64,000 nucleotides of DNA from Methylomagnum ishizawai (GTDB taxonomy: Bacteria; Pseudomonadota; Gammaproteobacteria; Methylococcales; Methylococcaceae). The DNA is taken from assembly GCF_900155475.1 (NCBI RefSeq), contig NZ_FXAM01000002.1, forward strand, positions 124,001 to 188,000, read 5' to 3'. This document shows positions 34,798-42,487 of the stretch, piece after piece. The notes beneath the pieces are model-generated. The model was not told the origin of the DNA. It searched no databases and saw nothing but the letters and a program-made list of their open reading frames with translations. How positions within the stretch are numbered: the first letter of the stretch is position 1; every line of letters begins with the position of its first letter. The position numbers and the translations under genes are program-made.

Positions 34798-35563
34798 CCT
34801 CGATCCGGTCCAGCAGTTCGGTGATGCGGGCCACCTGCTGCAACAAGATGCCGCCCACGCCCAGGGCGAACCACACCCCGACCACGAAGCCCCAATGGAT
34901 CGGTGCGGCGAAGAACTCCTCGCGGAACCAGAAGGTGTGGCCCCATTCGTTGAAGCCGACGCTGACGAAGATCATGAAGGGACCGAATACCGCCAAGGTC
35001 AGCGGCAGCGAAATTTCCCGCGCGTACAGGGGCAACCGGGTGCGGGCGTAGAGCCAGGCCGAACCGCCGAGGATGATGTAGAGCGGGAAATTGAAGTAGA
35101 ACTCGACGATGTGATTGGCGGTGAAGGGCGTATCCCGCAGCACCACCTGATGCCAGGAATTGTCCTGCTCGGCGAAATAGCTACCGGCCCAATACACGGC
35201 GAAGGTGTAGACGCTGATCCACATGGTCAGGGTGAAATAGCGGCGGATTTCCTCCTTGGGTTCCAGCGTGTCCAGGTTGCGGTCGCGGGTAGTCCACAGA
35301 TAGCCCCAGATACCGGCCATCGTGGCGGTGATCGCGGCCAGTTCCAAGTAGAACAGCCGCATCCAATAGGTCTCGTACTCGGGCAGGGTGGAATCGAGAC
35401 CCGTGGTCACGGCAAAGGCACCTTGGTAGACCCTGAGGCCCATGTAGATCGTCGTCAGGACACCGAATGCGCCCAGGTATGTGTAGACATCCCTGAGATA
35501 CCAAGGGGGCTGATGCGCTGTGGCCACGGTGGCCACGGGATGATCGTGCGTGTTGATAGCCAT
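34787..35563 (-). CDS. pxmC: Copper membrane monooxygenase subunit C (PxmC)
   Basis: A 258-residue membrane subunit with about six hydrophobic segments. It keeps both metal-ligand sets of PmoC: Asp134, His138 and His151 in EQDNSWHQVVLRDTPFTANH, and Asn205, His209 and His223 in NEWGHTFWFREEFFAAPIH, equivalent to the Cu-C and Cu-D ligands of Methylococcus PmoC. So the subunit should be active-site competent. It is the last monooxygenase gene, following pxmB by 60 bases, whereas canonical operons start with C. GGAAACATC precedes the ATG. Confidence 0.93.
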   Translation of the reverse strand: MAINTHDHPVATVATAHQPPWYLRDVYTYLGAFGVLTTIYMGLRVYQGAFAVTTGLDSTLPEYETYWMRLFYLELAAITATMAGIWGYLWTTRDRNLDTLEPKEEIRRYFTLTMWISVYTFAVYWAGSYFAEQDNSWHQVVLRDTPFTANHIVEFYFNFPLYIILGGSAWLYARTRLPLYAREISLPLTLAVFGPFMIFVSVGFNEWGHTFWFREEFFAAPIHWGFVVGVWFALGVGGILLQQVARITELLDRIEDAP

Positions 35564-35623
35564 GATGTTTCCTATGGGTGGGGGTGGAACAGGACGGGAT
35601 TGAAGGAACGCCCGTCCGGCGGA

Positions 35624-36862
35624 TCAATTGAAGCTCGGGATCACCGCCGCCGAGACGCTGGCGATGCTACGCCGGCCGTCCGCGTCGAAGAAGAACAGCA
35701 GGCCACCGAGGCGGCTGTCGGCATCGCGGATCAAGCCGTCGAGCTTCTCGGTTTCCCAACCGGAGTCGGTGGCGGTGATGCGCACCTGGCGGGTTTCGCC
35801 GGGCGCTATGGGCGCGGGGTCGTCGATCCGCAAACCTTCCGAAGCCACCAAGCCATCGGGGCCGGCTGGCAGCGGCCCGGCCACCAGGGGATCGAGGAAA
35901 CGCAGATTGGCGGTGGTGAACTCGCCGACCCGGATCGGCTTCCCGGTGTGGTTGTCGATGCGCGCGATCAACACCATGGCCCGGTCGGACACCCGGTATT
36001 CCACCCGCTCCAGCCTGACCCGGACATCGCCGTTGTTGACCTCGGGCGGCAAGGGGTCGATGCGGTCCAAGGCGGCCTGCAAGGGGATCGTATCGGGATA
36101 GCGGCTCTGCGCCATGGCATTGGCCCCCAGCACCACCACCGGCACCGCCACCAGGATCGCCTTGGCGAGGGTCTTGTCCAAGGGCGTGATCAAGGCTTCC
36201 TCCCGGCCCGCCAACAGCATTTTGTGGCGGGGCAGGAACAAGGGCCGGCGCACCCACCACAGCAGCCAGGCCAGCCCGGCGGCGATCCATAGCGCATGCC
36301 AGAACACGCCGTTGGCGAGTCCATAGCTCTCCATGTCGATGGTTGCGCCATTCAGGGCCGTCACCCGGTTATCGAAAGCGGCGGCGTCACCACCCACCTC
36401 GATCCATTGCCCCGGACCCTGTACCGGCCCCGCATCCCTCAGGTTCATAAATGGATGGATGTGGTAGCGCCCCGGCAACCGCGCCTTGAGCATGACCTTG
36501 AATTCGTAGTCGCCGCCGGGCTTGAGCGATACCGAATTGAGCCAGGGCTGGCCGTTCAGGGTGCGTTCGGTGCGGATGAACACCGGGCCGGGTGAGGACA
36601 TATTGAGGAAGGCGGCTTCCGGCTTGGGCACGCCGACCGGCCAATCGTCGGCCACATGGAAGCGCCCGGTCACAGCCACTTCGTCGTTGACCTGCATTTC
36701 CGGCTTCGACCAGGCCACATCGTAGAACTGGATGGTGCGGGTGCGGATGAAAGGCTCCAGCGCCTTCTCGCCATGGGCGGAGACGGTCGGCGACCCCGCC
36801 GCCAAGCCCACCAGGGCCAATGCCGGAACGATCCAGCGCCGCATCAGTGTCTTGAGCATCAT
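35624..36862 (-). CDS. pxmB: Copper membrane monooxygenase subunit B (PxmB)
   Basis: A 412-residue periplasmic/membrane subunit. Signal peptide to residue 29 leaves His30 at the mature N-terminus (HGEK), and His134-Ile-His136 follows in GRYHIHP; these are the three Cu-B ligands known in PmoB. Two cupredoxin domains flank two membrane segments (about 190-210 and 240-260). AAGGAGGAGGAACCC sits just before the ATG at 36862, while the longer open frame upstream overlaps the end of pxmA and lacks a ribosome site. It follows pxmA by 14 bases. Confidence 0.93.
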   Translation of the reverse strand: MMLKTLMRRWIVPALALVGLAAGSPTVSAHGEKALEPFIRTRTIQFYDVAWSKPEMQVNDEVAVTGRFHVADDWPVGVPKPEAAFLNMSSPGPVFIRTERTLNGQPWLNSVSLKPGGDYEFKVMLKARLPGRYHIHPFMNLRDAGPVQGPGQWIEVGGDAAAFDNRVTALNGATIDMESYGLANGVFWHALWIAAGLAWLLWWVRRPLFLPRHKMLLAGREEALITPLDKTLAKAILVAVPVVVLGANAMAQSRYPDTIPLQAALDRIDPLPPEVNNGDVRVRLERVEYRVSDRAMVLIARIDNHTGKPIRVGEFTTANLRFLDPLVAGPLPAGPDGLVASEGLRIDDPAPIAPGETRQVRITATDSGWETEKLDGLIRDADSRLGGLLFFFDADGRRSIASVSAAVIPSFN

Positions 36863-36876
36863 GGGTTCCTCCTCCT

Positions 36877-37629
36877 TCAGATTTTTTTCAAGAAACGCAC
36901 GGTGGCGAACCACTTGCCGAGGTGCCACCAGATCACGTACATCAGCGAACACAGCAAGGCCGAACAGAACGCCGCCAAGGGCGCGGCGTATTGGCCGTAG
37001 GTGCGCAAGGTGCCGCGCTCGATGATGCGCAGGTATTCCGGCATCCCGGCGCGGATGTATTGGAAGCCGAACAAATCGGCGACCGTGAGTTGGGCATGGC
37101 CGAGTTCCACCGGCACATGGAACATGGCGAACATCGGCCAGTTACTGGGATAGAACAGCAGCGCGAAGGCGGAAGCGCCGAAAATCGCGGTGAAGGTCAG
37201 GCTGTTGGTCAGCATCAGGATCGCGTCCAACACCAGGGCGCTGGGCAGCAGGGTCGCGGGCAGCACCATATTGATGGGGAAATAGTTCCAGTAGTGATAG
37301 GCGAAAATCCGCGCCACCCAGGTGCCGATCAGCAGCGCCGAGATGCACAGGGTCGCGCCCAGCGGTAGCCGGAAACGCTCCCACATCACGGCTTGCACCG
37401 CTGCCGGGAAGGTAATCATCATCAGCGGCGTGATCAGCGGCCACCATTGGCGGTCCTTCCAATCCTGCCAGAAGTCCCAATCGCCCACGGTCAGGGCGAC
37501 ATGCAGATGGAAAGCGCCGATAAACAGGAACAGGGCCAGCACCAGGATGAGGTAATCGTAGGCGCGGCTGAGCCGCGCTTTCTCCCCGGTATAAGGCTGG
37601 GGCGGAAGATCGAGCAGATGGGCTGCCAT
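36877..37629 (-). CDS. pxmA: Copper membrane monooxygenase subunit A (PxmA)
   Basis: A 250-residue subunit with seven or so membrane segments and the PmoA/AmoA signatures GDWDFWQDWKDRQWWPLITP, ITFPAAVQAVMWERFRLP, WNYFPINMVLPATL and PEYLRIIERGTLRTYG. It opens the operon, so the order is A-B-C on the minus strand, which is diagnostic of the pxmABC type; identity to a given genus was not measured. AAAGGAGAAACCC before the ATG is a strong ribosome site. A divergent LysR-type gene starts 207 bases away. Confidence 0.93.
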   Translation of the reverse strand: MAAHLLDLPPQPYTGEKARLSRAYDYLILVLALFLFIGAFHLHVALTVGDWDFWQDWKDRQWWPLITPLMMITFPAAVQAVMWERFRLPLGATLCISALLIGTWVARIFAYHYWNYFPINMVLPATLLPSALVLDAILMLTNSLTFTAIFGASAFALLFYPSNWPMFAMFHVPVELGHAQLTVADLFGFQYIRAGMPEYLRIIERGTLRTYGQYAAPLAAFCSALLCSLMYVIWWHLGKWFATVRFLKKI

Positions 37630-37688
37630 AATGGGTTTCTCCTTTGAATCGTCCCGGTAGCGCCGAGATGCGATGGGCTTTTTGAGGC

Positions 37689-37751
37689 TCGTAGCGCCCG
37701 GCCTGTCCGCTTCCTGGGGGGATTGGGGCCGGACCGGGCCGTGCGCTACGA
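37689..37751. promoter_or_regulatory. Inverted repeat in the pxmA-lysR gap
   Basis: TCGTAGCGCCCGGCC (37689-37703) and GGCCGTGCGCTACGA (37737-37751) pair at 14 of 15 positions around 33 bases. A further GTAGCGCC direct copy lies at 37647-37654. A possible regulator site or mRNA structure in the divergent promoter region. Confidence 0.4.
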
Positions 37752-37836
37752 TGGCGAGACTTTAGGGATTCCGCCCAAGTCCGTGAAATGCTTAGTTTTC
37801 ATGGCGGCATGGGCAAAATTAATAGGCGCGACGAGC

Positions 37837-38757
37837 ATGTCCGATCTACGTCAATTCGACTTGAACCTGCTGGTGGCCTTCGAGGTGCTGATGCGGGAAC
37901 TGAACGTCTCCCGCGCGGCGGAGAAGATGTTCGTGACCCAATCGACCATGAGTCACATCCTGCAACGGCTGCGGCAGCAACTGGACGATCCGGTCCTGGT
38001 GCGGACCCATACCGGCATGAAACCCACCGAGCGGGCCTTGGCCCTGGTCGAGCCGGTGCGGGCGATCCTCCGGGATGTGGAGCGGGTCATCCAAGTGCCC
38101 GAGCGCTTCGATCCCGGCAGCAGCCAGCGGCGTTTCGTCATCGCCGCCACCGACTACATGGAATTCCTGCTCCTGCCGCCGCTGATCGAGCGCATCGGCC
38201 TCCTGGCGCCGGGTGTGGATATCCACGTCAAGCGCACGGAAGCCGCCTTCCCGGCGGAAGACTTGGAAAACGGCGATTTGGATGTGGTGCTGGGGTTTTC
38301 GGCCATCCTCAAACCGCCCACCCAGTGCCAGGTGGAGAAGCTATTCGAGGACCGGATGGCCTGCGTGGTCCGGGCGGACCATCCGGCGGTGGGGGAACAA
38401 CTCGGGCTGGAGCAATACGTCGCCCTGCCGCATCTGCTGATTTCCCGCACCGGCACCAAGGCGGGCATCATCGACGAATGGCTGGCCGAGCGGAGCTTGG
38501 AACGGCGGATCGCCTTGACCGTGCCGCATTTCCTGTCCGCCCCGCTGATCGTCGCCCGGACCGACTTGGTGCTGTCCCTGCCGCTACGCATCGCCGAGCG
38601 CGTGGCGGCACTGGTGCCGCTGCGAATCCTGTCGGTACCCATCGAACTGCCGGCCTACGATTTGGCGATGATTTACCACCCGGTGCGCGAAAAAGAACCG
38701 GCCCACCTCTGGCTACGGGAGCGGATCGCCGAGGTGAGCCGGTTGTTAGGGGGGTAA
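37837..38757 (+). CDS. LysR-family transcriptional regulator
   Basis: A 306-residue regulator with the typical N-terminal helix-turn-helix (LNLLVAFEVLMRELNVSRAAEKMFVTQSTMSHILQRLR) and a LysR effector-binding domain from about residue 90. The ATG at 37837 gives the usual MSDLRQFDLN start; ATG codons at 37723 and 37801 would add residues without homology. It is divergent from pxmA and convergent with, 11 bases from, the royal-jelly-like gene, so either could be its target. The effector is unknown. Confidence 0.9.
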   Translation: MSDLRQFDLNLLVAFEVLMRELNVSRAAEKMFVTQSTMSHILQRLRQQLDDPVLVRTHTGMKPTERALALVEPVRAILRDVERVIQVPERFDPGSSQRRFVIAATDYMEFLLLPPLIERIGLLAPGVDIHVKRTEAAFPAEDLENGDLDVVLGFSAILKPPTQCQVEKLFEDRMACVVRADHPAVGEQLGLEQYVALPHLLISRTGTKAGIIDEWLAERSLERRIALTVPHFLSAPLIVARTDLVLSLPLRIAERVAALVPLRILSVPIELPAYDLAMIYHPVREKEPAHLWLRERIAEVSRLLGG

Positions 38758-38768
38758 GGCGGGTGGAT

Positions 38769-39878
38769 TTACCGGCCCGCTTGACCAAAGGCCAAAGGTT
38801 TGGTCTGGATGAGGAAATACGGCGGCTTGGAGAGGTTCTCGCCGCCGTTCAAGGGAGCCGACTGGTGCAGCTTGTTGACCACGGCGTACAGCCAGCCCTG
38901 CGGGCCGAAGCTGAAGGAGTCCACCCAGGACAGGTTCGGGCACTGGCTGAGCCGCCGGTATTTCCGATCCGGGGTGATGACCCCGATGGCGTTTTCCGCC
39001 AATTCGCCAAGATAGATATTGCCGTCGCGGTCGATGCTGATGCCATCGGAAATGGGCTTGTCGGCATAGCGCTCGACCCGTTGGCTCAAGGTTTCGGGCG
39101 GTAGCTGGTCGTCGGCCAGGTCGGCGGCTTTGATCCGGTACAGGCCATGGCCGTGCATGGGACCGAAATAAACCCACTCGTTTTGTAAATCCTCGGTGAT
39201 CGGGTTGACGCCGATGTGAGGCCGGACCCAATGACCCTGGGCGTCCTTGACCTGCAAGGGCTTCCCGTCGATGACCAAATCGACATTCTCCGGCACCACG
39301 GAGGGATGACCCTGCAAAACCCGCCGCGCCGCGCCGGTTTCCACATCGACCACGATCAGCGCCGCGTCCGCCCCGCCCGCCGGATCGCTGATGAATATGC
39401 GCCGGTGGACGGGATCGACGGCGAAATCGTTGACGAACTGGTCCTTGGGAGTGACCGGCGGCGGCAGGTAAATGACCCGATGCAAGCGATCCGCCTGGGT
39501 ATCCCAGCCCACCAGTTTGGGCGTGACACCGCTGCGCATCCCATTGTCCAGCATCCACACGACGCCATCCGGCGCGGCGCGGAGGCCCAGCACCGAATCG
39601 AGCTTCAGGCCCGGCATTCCGGTCCGGTCGTTCAGGGCCGCATTGGGAAAGGGCACGATGGCATCGGTACCCTTGAGTTCGACCACCGAATAGGCGGGTT
39701 CGTAAAACTGATGCTGGCTCATGATGACCCGGCCCGTCTCGGTCACGGTGACGTTGCCGGGTCCTTGGTTGAGCCGTGCCACGATATCGTAGGTCGAGGG
39801 CTCGGCGGAGGCCTGGACGGACATAGCCAGGGCCATTGCCAAGGCGGCATGGAGGATGGATTGTTTGAAGCTAGGCAT
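38769..39878 (-). CDS. Major royal jelly/yellow-family secreted protein
   Basis: A 369-residue exported protein. The signal peptide ends near residue 26 (QASAEP). The rest matches the bacterial MRJP/yellow family (six-bladed propeller) with DGVVWMLDNGMRSG, FVNDFAVDPVHRRIFISDPA, SDGISIDRDGNIYLGELAENAIGVI and SWVDSFSFGPQGWLYAVVN. Relatives are sometimes called L-dopachrome tautomerase-related; no activity can be assigned. GGAGTCCCGCC precedes the ATG. A palindrome about 90 bases upstream of the start (39969-39987) is a candidate operator. Confidence 0.87.
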   Translation of the reverse strand: MPSFKQSILHAALAMALAMSVQASAEPSTYDIVARLNQGPGNVTVTETGRVIMSQHQFYEPAYSVVELKGTDAIVPFPNAALNDRTGMPGLKLDSVLGLRAAPDGVVWMLDNGMRSGVTPKLVGWDTQADRLHRVIYLPPPVTPKDQFVNDFAVDPVHRRIFISDPAGGADAALIVVDVETGAARRVLQGHPSVVPENVDLVIDGKPLQVKDAQGHWVRPHIGVNPITEDLQNEWVYFGPMHGHGLYRIKAADLADDQLPPETLSQRVERYADKPISDGISIDRDGNIYLGELAENAIGVITPDRKYRRLSQCPNLSWVDSFSFGPQGWLYAVVNKLHQSAPLNGGENLSKPPYFLIQTKPLAFGQAGR

Positions 39879-40418
39879 GGCGGGACTCCGTTGGACGAAC
39901 CGGGTTTGAATCGGGGTCCAACGCTACGCGCCTGGGCTTTGATGGGAAAATGGCCTTTTTTCATGGCGTTATCGAAGCAATCGATAAGCAGGGACCGGCT
40001 TGGAAGATATACCCGACCTTCAAGTTCTCCCGGCGACGGGAGAACGGCGATCTGGCCGGAGAACGCGCCACTGGAAAATACCGATGGCCCTATATGAGTT
40101 CCGGGGTCTTTTGCTAAGATGCCGAAATACGCACATCCCCCATATCAATCAAGCGCTTGGTCGGGAAAGCGCGATGCCACGGACCCCGGCATCAACCGCG
40201 CCGGAACAGGGCGTGGTTTGCCTCCCACCGTGGCGACTTCCTGGCCCCATGTCCGGCCCGCCCCTGCCACCCACAGCCCCGGCCCCACCCCATCGAGCGG
40301 ACATCCTCACTGAAGACCCTGGGAAGCGGACAATCGCGGCGTTTTGGGCAACCACCGCCAACGTTGGCATTAGTCAGCCGCGCTACCTGCGCGGCGCTGG
40401 CTATGCCGTACAAGCGAT
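39879..40418. other. Intergenic region before the replication initiator
   Basis: Some 540 bases between the minus-strand royal-jelly-like gene and the plus-strand initiator gene. It contains the palindrome at 39969-39987 and is otherwise without a clear gene. It must hold the promoters of both flanking genes. Confidence 0.4.
39969..39987. promoter_or_regulatory. Palindromic operator candidate
   Basis: TTATCGA-AGCAA-TCGATAA: perfect seven-base arms with a five-base spacer, containing a T-N11-A core as LysR-type proteins prefer. It lies upstream of the royal-jelly-like gene. Confidence 0.5.
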
Positions 40419-41648
40419 ATGAAAATGCGCTCAGCACCGCCTCCACCAACCCCACACCGAACCCGCATGAAAAGCCCCAAAACCACCCACAAACGGCCCG
40501 CCGCCAAGCCCGCCGCCGAACCGGACGCGACACCCGCCGCGCCCGCCACCCAGGACGCCCATCCGCCCGTGCTGCCGCCCACCGAGGCGGACTTCGGGAG
40601 CCGCCAGATCGACCTGTTCCGCTTCTTCCTCTGCAACGGGCCCGACGAACGCGAACGGCTCTCCAACACCTTCGACCTGTGGGACAGCCTGCCGCGCTAC
40701 GCCGTGTCGCGCCAGCAGATGACCAAGATCCGCAAGGAAAAGGGCTTCCTGGGCCTGCAACAAATCACCTTCCAATACCGCGGCCGCCCCTTCGAGGTCC
40801 GCATCCAGGCCGCCCGCATCTTCGACGAGAAAACCCGCACCGAGACCGACTACTACCCCAGCGCCAACGAGGAACTCATCGAGGACGCCCTGCGCAAGAT
40901 CGCCACCGAGCAGCGCAACGCCTTCTTCGACCGGCCCAACTACCGCAGCGGCGTGGTGTTCACCCTGCACATGCTGCGCGAGGAACTCAGGAAGCGCGGC
41001 CACGCCCGCTCCTACCAACAGATCGTCCTCAGCCTCAACATCCTGGCCCGCAGCAATATCGAGATCCGCGCCGTGGACGCCAAGGGCGGGGAGGGCTTCA
41101 CGGTCAGCTCCTATTTCTCGGGGTTGTCGGCGGTGTCGAGGAGCAAGCTGTCGGAGGACCCGGAAGCCAAATGGATCGTCCAGTTCCATCCGCTCATCAC
41201 CCAGGCCATGGACGCCCTCGACTACCGCCAATTCAACTACGCCCAGATGATGGCCTACACCACGCAGCTGGCGCGCTGGCTGCACAAACAGCTCTCGCTC
41301 AAGTTCACCTTCGCCAGCATGGTCACCACCTTCGAGATACGCTACGGCACCGTCAAGCGCGACAGCGCCCTGCTGGAGGGCTACCAGCAGCAACGCCAGG
41401 CGGTGGCCGCCCTGGACGCGGCCCTGGAGGAACTCAAGGCCGGAGGGGTTCTGATGGATTTCAAGAAGCAACCCATGACCGGCACCCGCGGCCGGCTGGA
41501 AGATGTGGTCTACACCCTGACGGCCTCCCGCGACTTCGTGGCCCAGACCAAGGCGGCCAACAAACGGCAGGCCCTGGCCCTGGAACCGCCCGCCGAAACT
41601 GTGGATAAGTCTGTGGATAACTTAGCCGTTCCCGGCAAAAAGCGGTAG
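40419..41648 (+). CDS. Plasmid replication initiator protein
   Basis: A 409-residue initiator. A low-complexity Pro/Thr/Ala/Lys N-terminus of about 65 residues is followed by two regions expected of winged-helix plasmid initiators: DLFRFFLCNGPDERERLSNTFDLWD and HARSYQQIVLSLNILARSNIEIR, then LSLKFTFASMVTTFEIRYGT. The strongest evidence is context: nine iterons lie directly downstream, and its stop codon is inside the first iteron. The C-terminal coding region contains two perfect DnaA boxes (TVDKSVDN). The exact initiator family was not determined. The start is uncertain; ATG 40467 is an alternative and neither has a good ribosome site. Confidence 0.82.
   Translation: MKMRSAPPPPTPHRTRMKSPKTTHKRPAAKPAAEPDATPAAPATQDAHPPVLPPTEADFGSRQIDLFRFFLCNGPDERERLSNTFDLWDSLPRYAVSRQQMTKIRKEKGFLGLQQITFQYRGRPFEVRIQAARIFDEKTRTETDYYPSANEELIEDALRKIATEQRNAFFDRPNYRSGVVFTLHMLREELRKRGHARSYQQIVLSLNILARSNIEIRAVDAKGGEGFTVSSYFSGLSAVSRSKLSEDPEAKWIVQFHPLITQAMDALDYRQFNYAQMMAYTTQLARWLHKQLSLKFTFASMVTTFEIRYGTVKRDSALLEGYQQQRQAVAALDAALEELKAGGVLMDFKKQPMTGTRGRLEDVVYTLTASRDFVAQTKAANKRQALALEPPAETVDKSVDNLAVPGKKR
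41600..41608 (-). promoter_or_regulatory. DnaA box 1 of the plasmid origin
   Basis: TGTGGATAA, a perfect complement of the DnaA consensus TTATCCACA, inside the 3' end of the initiator gene. Confidence 0.8.
41612..41620 (-). promoter_or_regulatory. DnaA box 2 of the plasmid origin
   Basis: Second perfect TGTGGATAA, 12 bases after the first and on the same face of the helix. Confidence 0.8.
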
Positions 41649-41965
41649 CTATAGCTGACGGGTCGGGCCATTTTCCGGTAGTTATAGCTGACGGGTCGCG
41701 GTAGTTATAGGTGACGGCAGGGTTTTTTGAGGGGGGTCGCTGGTAGTTATAGCTGACGGGTCGGGGGGTTTGACGGTAGTTATAGCTGACGGGTCGGCGA
41801 AAAAGCGGTAGTTATAGCTGACGGGTCGGGCAAAATCCGGTAGTTATAGCTGACGGGTCGTGGAGGGGGCGGTAGTTATAGCTGACGGATTGGTTTAAAA
41901 GAACCAGAAATAGGCCTAAAAACAGCCCGAAAACGGCCTTCCTGGTAGTTATAGCTGACGGGTCG
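41644..41965 (+). repeat. Iteron array (nine copies) of a plasmid origin
   Basis: Nine direct repeats of a 22-base unit whose core is GTAGTTATAGCTGACGGGTC, beginning at 41644, 41677, 41700, 41742, 41775, 41807, 41839, 41871 and 41944. The spacing of five neighbours is 32-33 bases (three helical turns). Copies 1, 3 and 8 are variants (GCTATAG; GGTGACGGCA; GACGGATT). The initiator stop codon lies in copy 1. This layout is the expected binding array for the adjacent initiator protein. Confidence 0.92.
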
Positions 41966-41984
41966 CGCCGAAAAACGCTCATAA

Positions 41985-42062
41985 GTTATTGATTTAAAAT
42001 ATAAAAAAAACAAAAAATCCGCGCCTATTCTTCTTTATTCTTCTTTTATCCTTCTTCTTAAC
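41985..42062. other. AT-rich unwinding region of the origin
   Basis: About 78 bases with very low GC, including runs of A, a TTATTGATTTAAAATATAAA stretch and repeated TTCTTC. It immediately follows the last iteron in a very GC-rich replicon, as expected for the DNA unwinding element of an iteron origin. Confidence 0.75.
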
Positions 42063-42487
42063 CTTCCGGCCAGGAGAAACCCCGGACTGTTGTGCAAAAA
42101 CAACACGCAGGGCAGCGGGAACGCCCCCGCCAACCGACCACCGATACGCCAACCCGATCAACCGGGTTACCCCCCGTCCAAGGACGGAAACCCCCGCCCC
42201 GGAGAATCTCAGGTCGGCGGCAAAGCCAACCAGGAGTATCTAGTTTCCAAACAGCCTATGGCCGGACCACCCTGCCAAGCCCAAACTCCCAGAATGCGCC
42301 ACGCCGCGCACTCCACAAGCGCTCCACCGGTTATTTCGCACACTCCGCCATATAGCGGCATAAGCTACCGCCAATACCCGCAACATCGACCTGGGCCATC
42401 CTGCCAAGCCGTTGTTTAAACAGGGAGATCGAGCTGGCACGGCTTTTGTGATGGGTTTTGCCCATCCACCGGCCCAGCCTCCATTCC
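42063..42487. other. Region between origin and metal-handling genes
   Basis: About 425 bases with no convincing gene. Short frames here lack ribosome sites. It precedes the Asp-box protein and should hold its promoter. Confidence 0.35.

Noticed and set aside
34787-37629. Ammonia monooxygenase (amoCAB)
   Set aside because: The A-B-C order, gene lengths and local context fit the pxm type of methanotrophs better, and no hydroxylamine dehydrogenase is nearby.
41644-41965. Possible CRISPR array
   Set aside because: The repeats are direct but separated by only 1-20 bases (one gap of 51), far too short and irregular for spacers, there are no cas genes, and DnaA boxes plus an initiator gene are adjacent; they are iterons.
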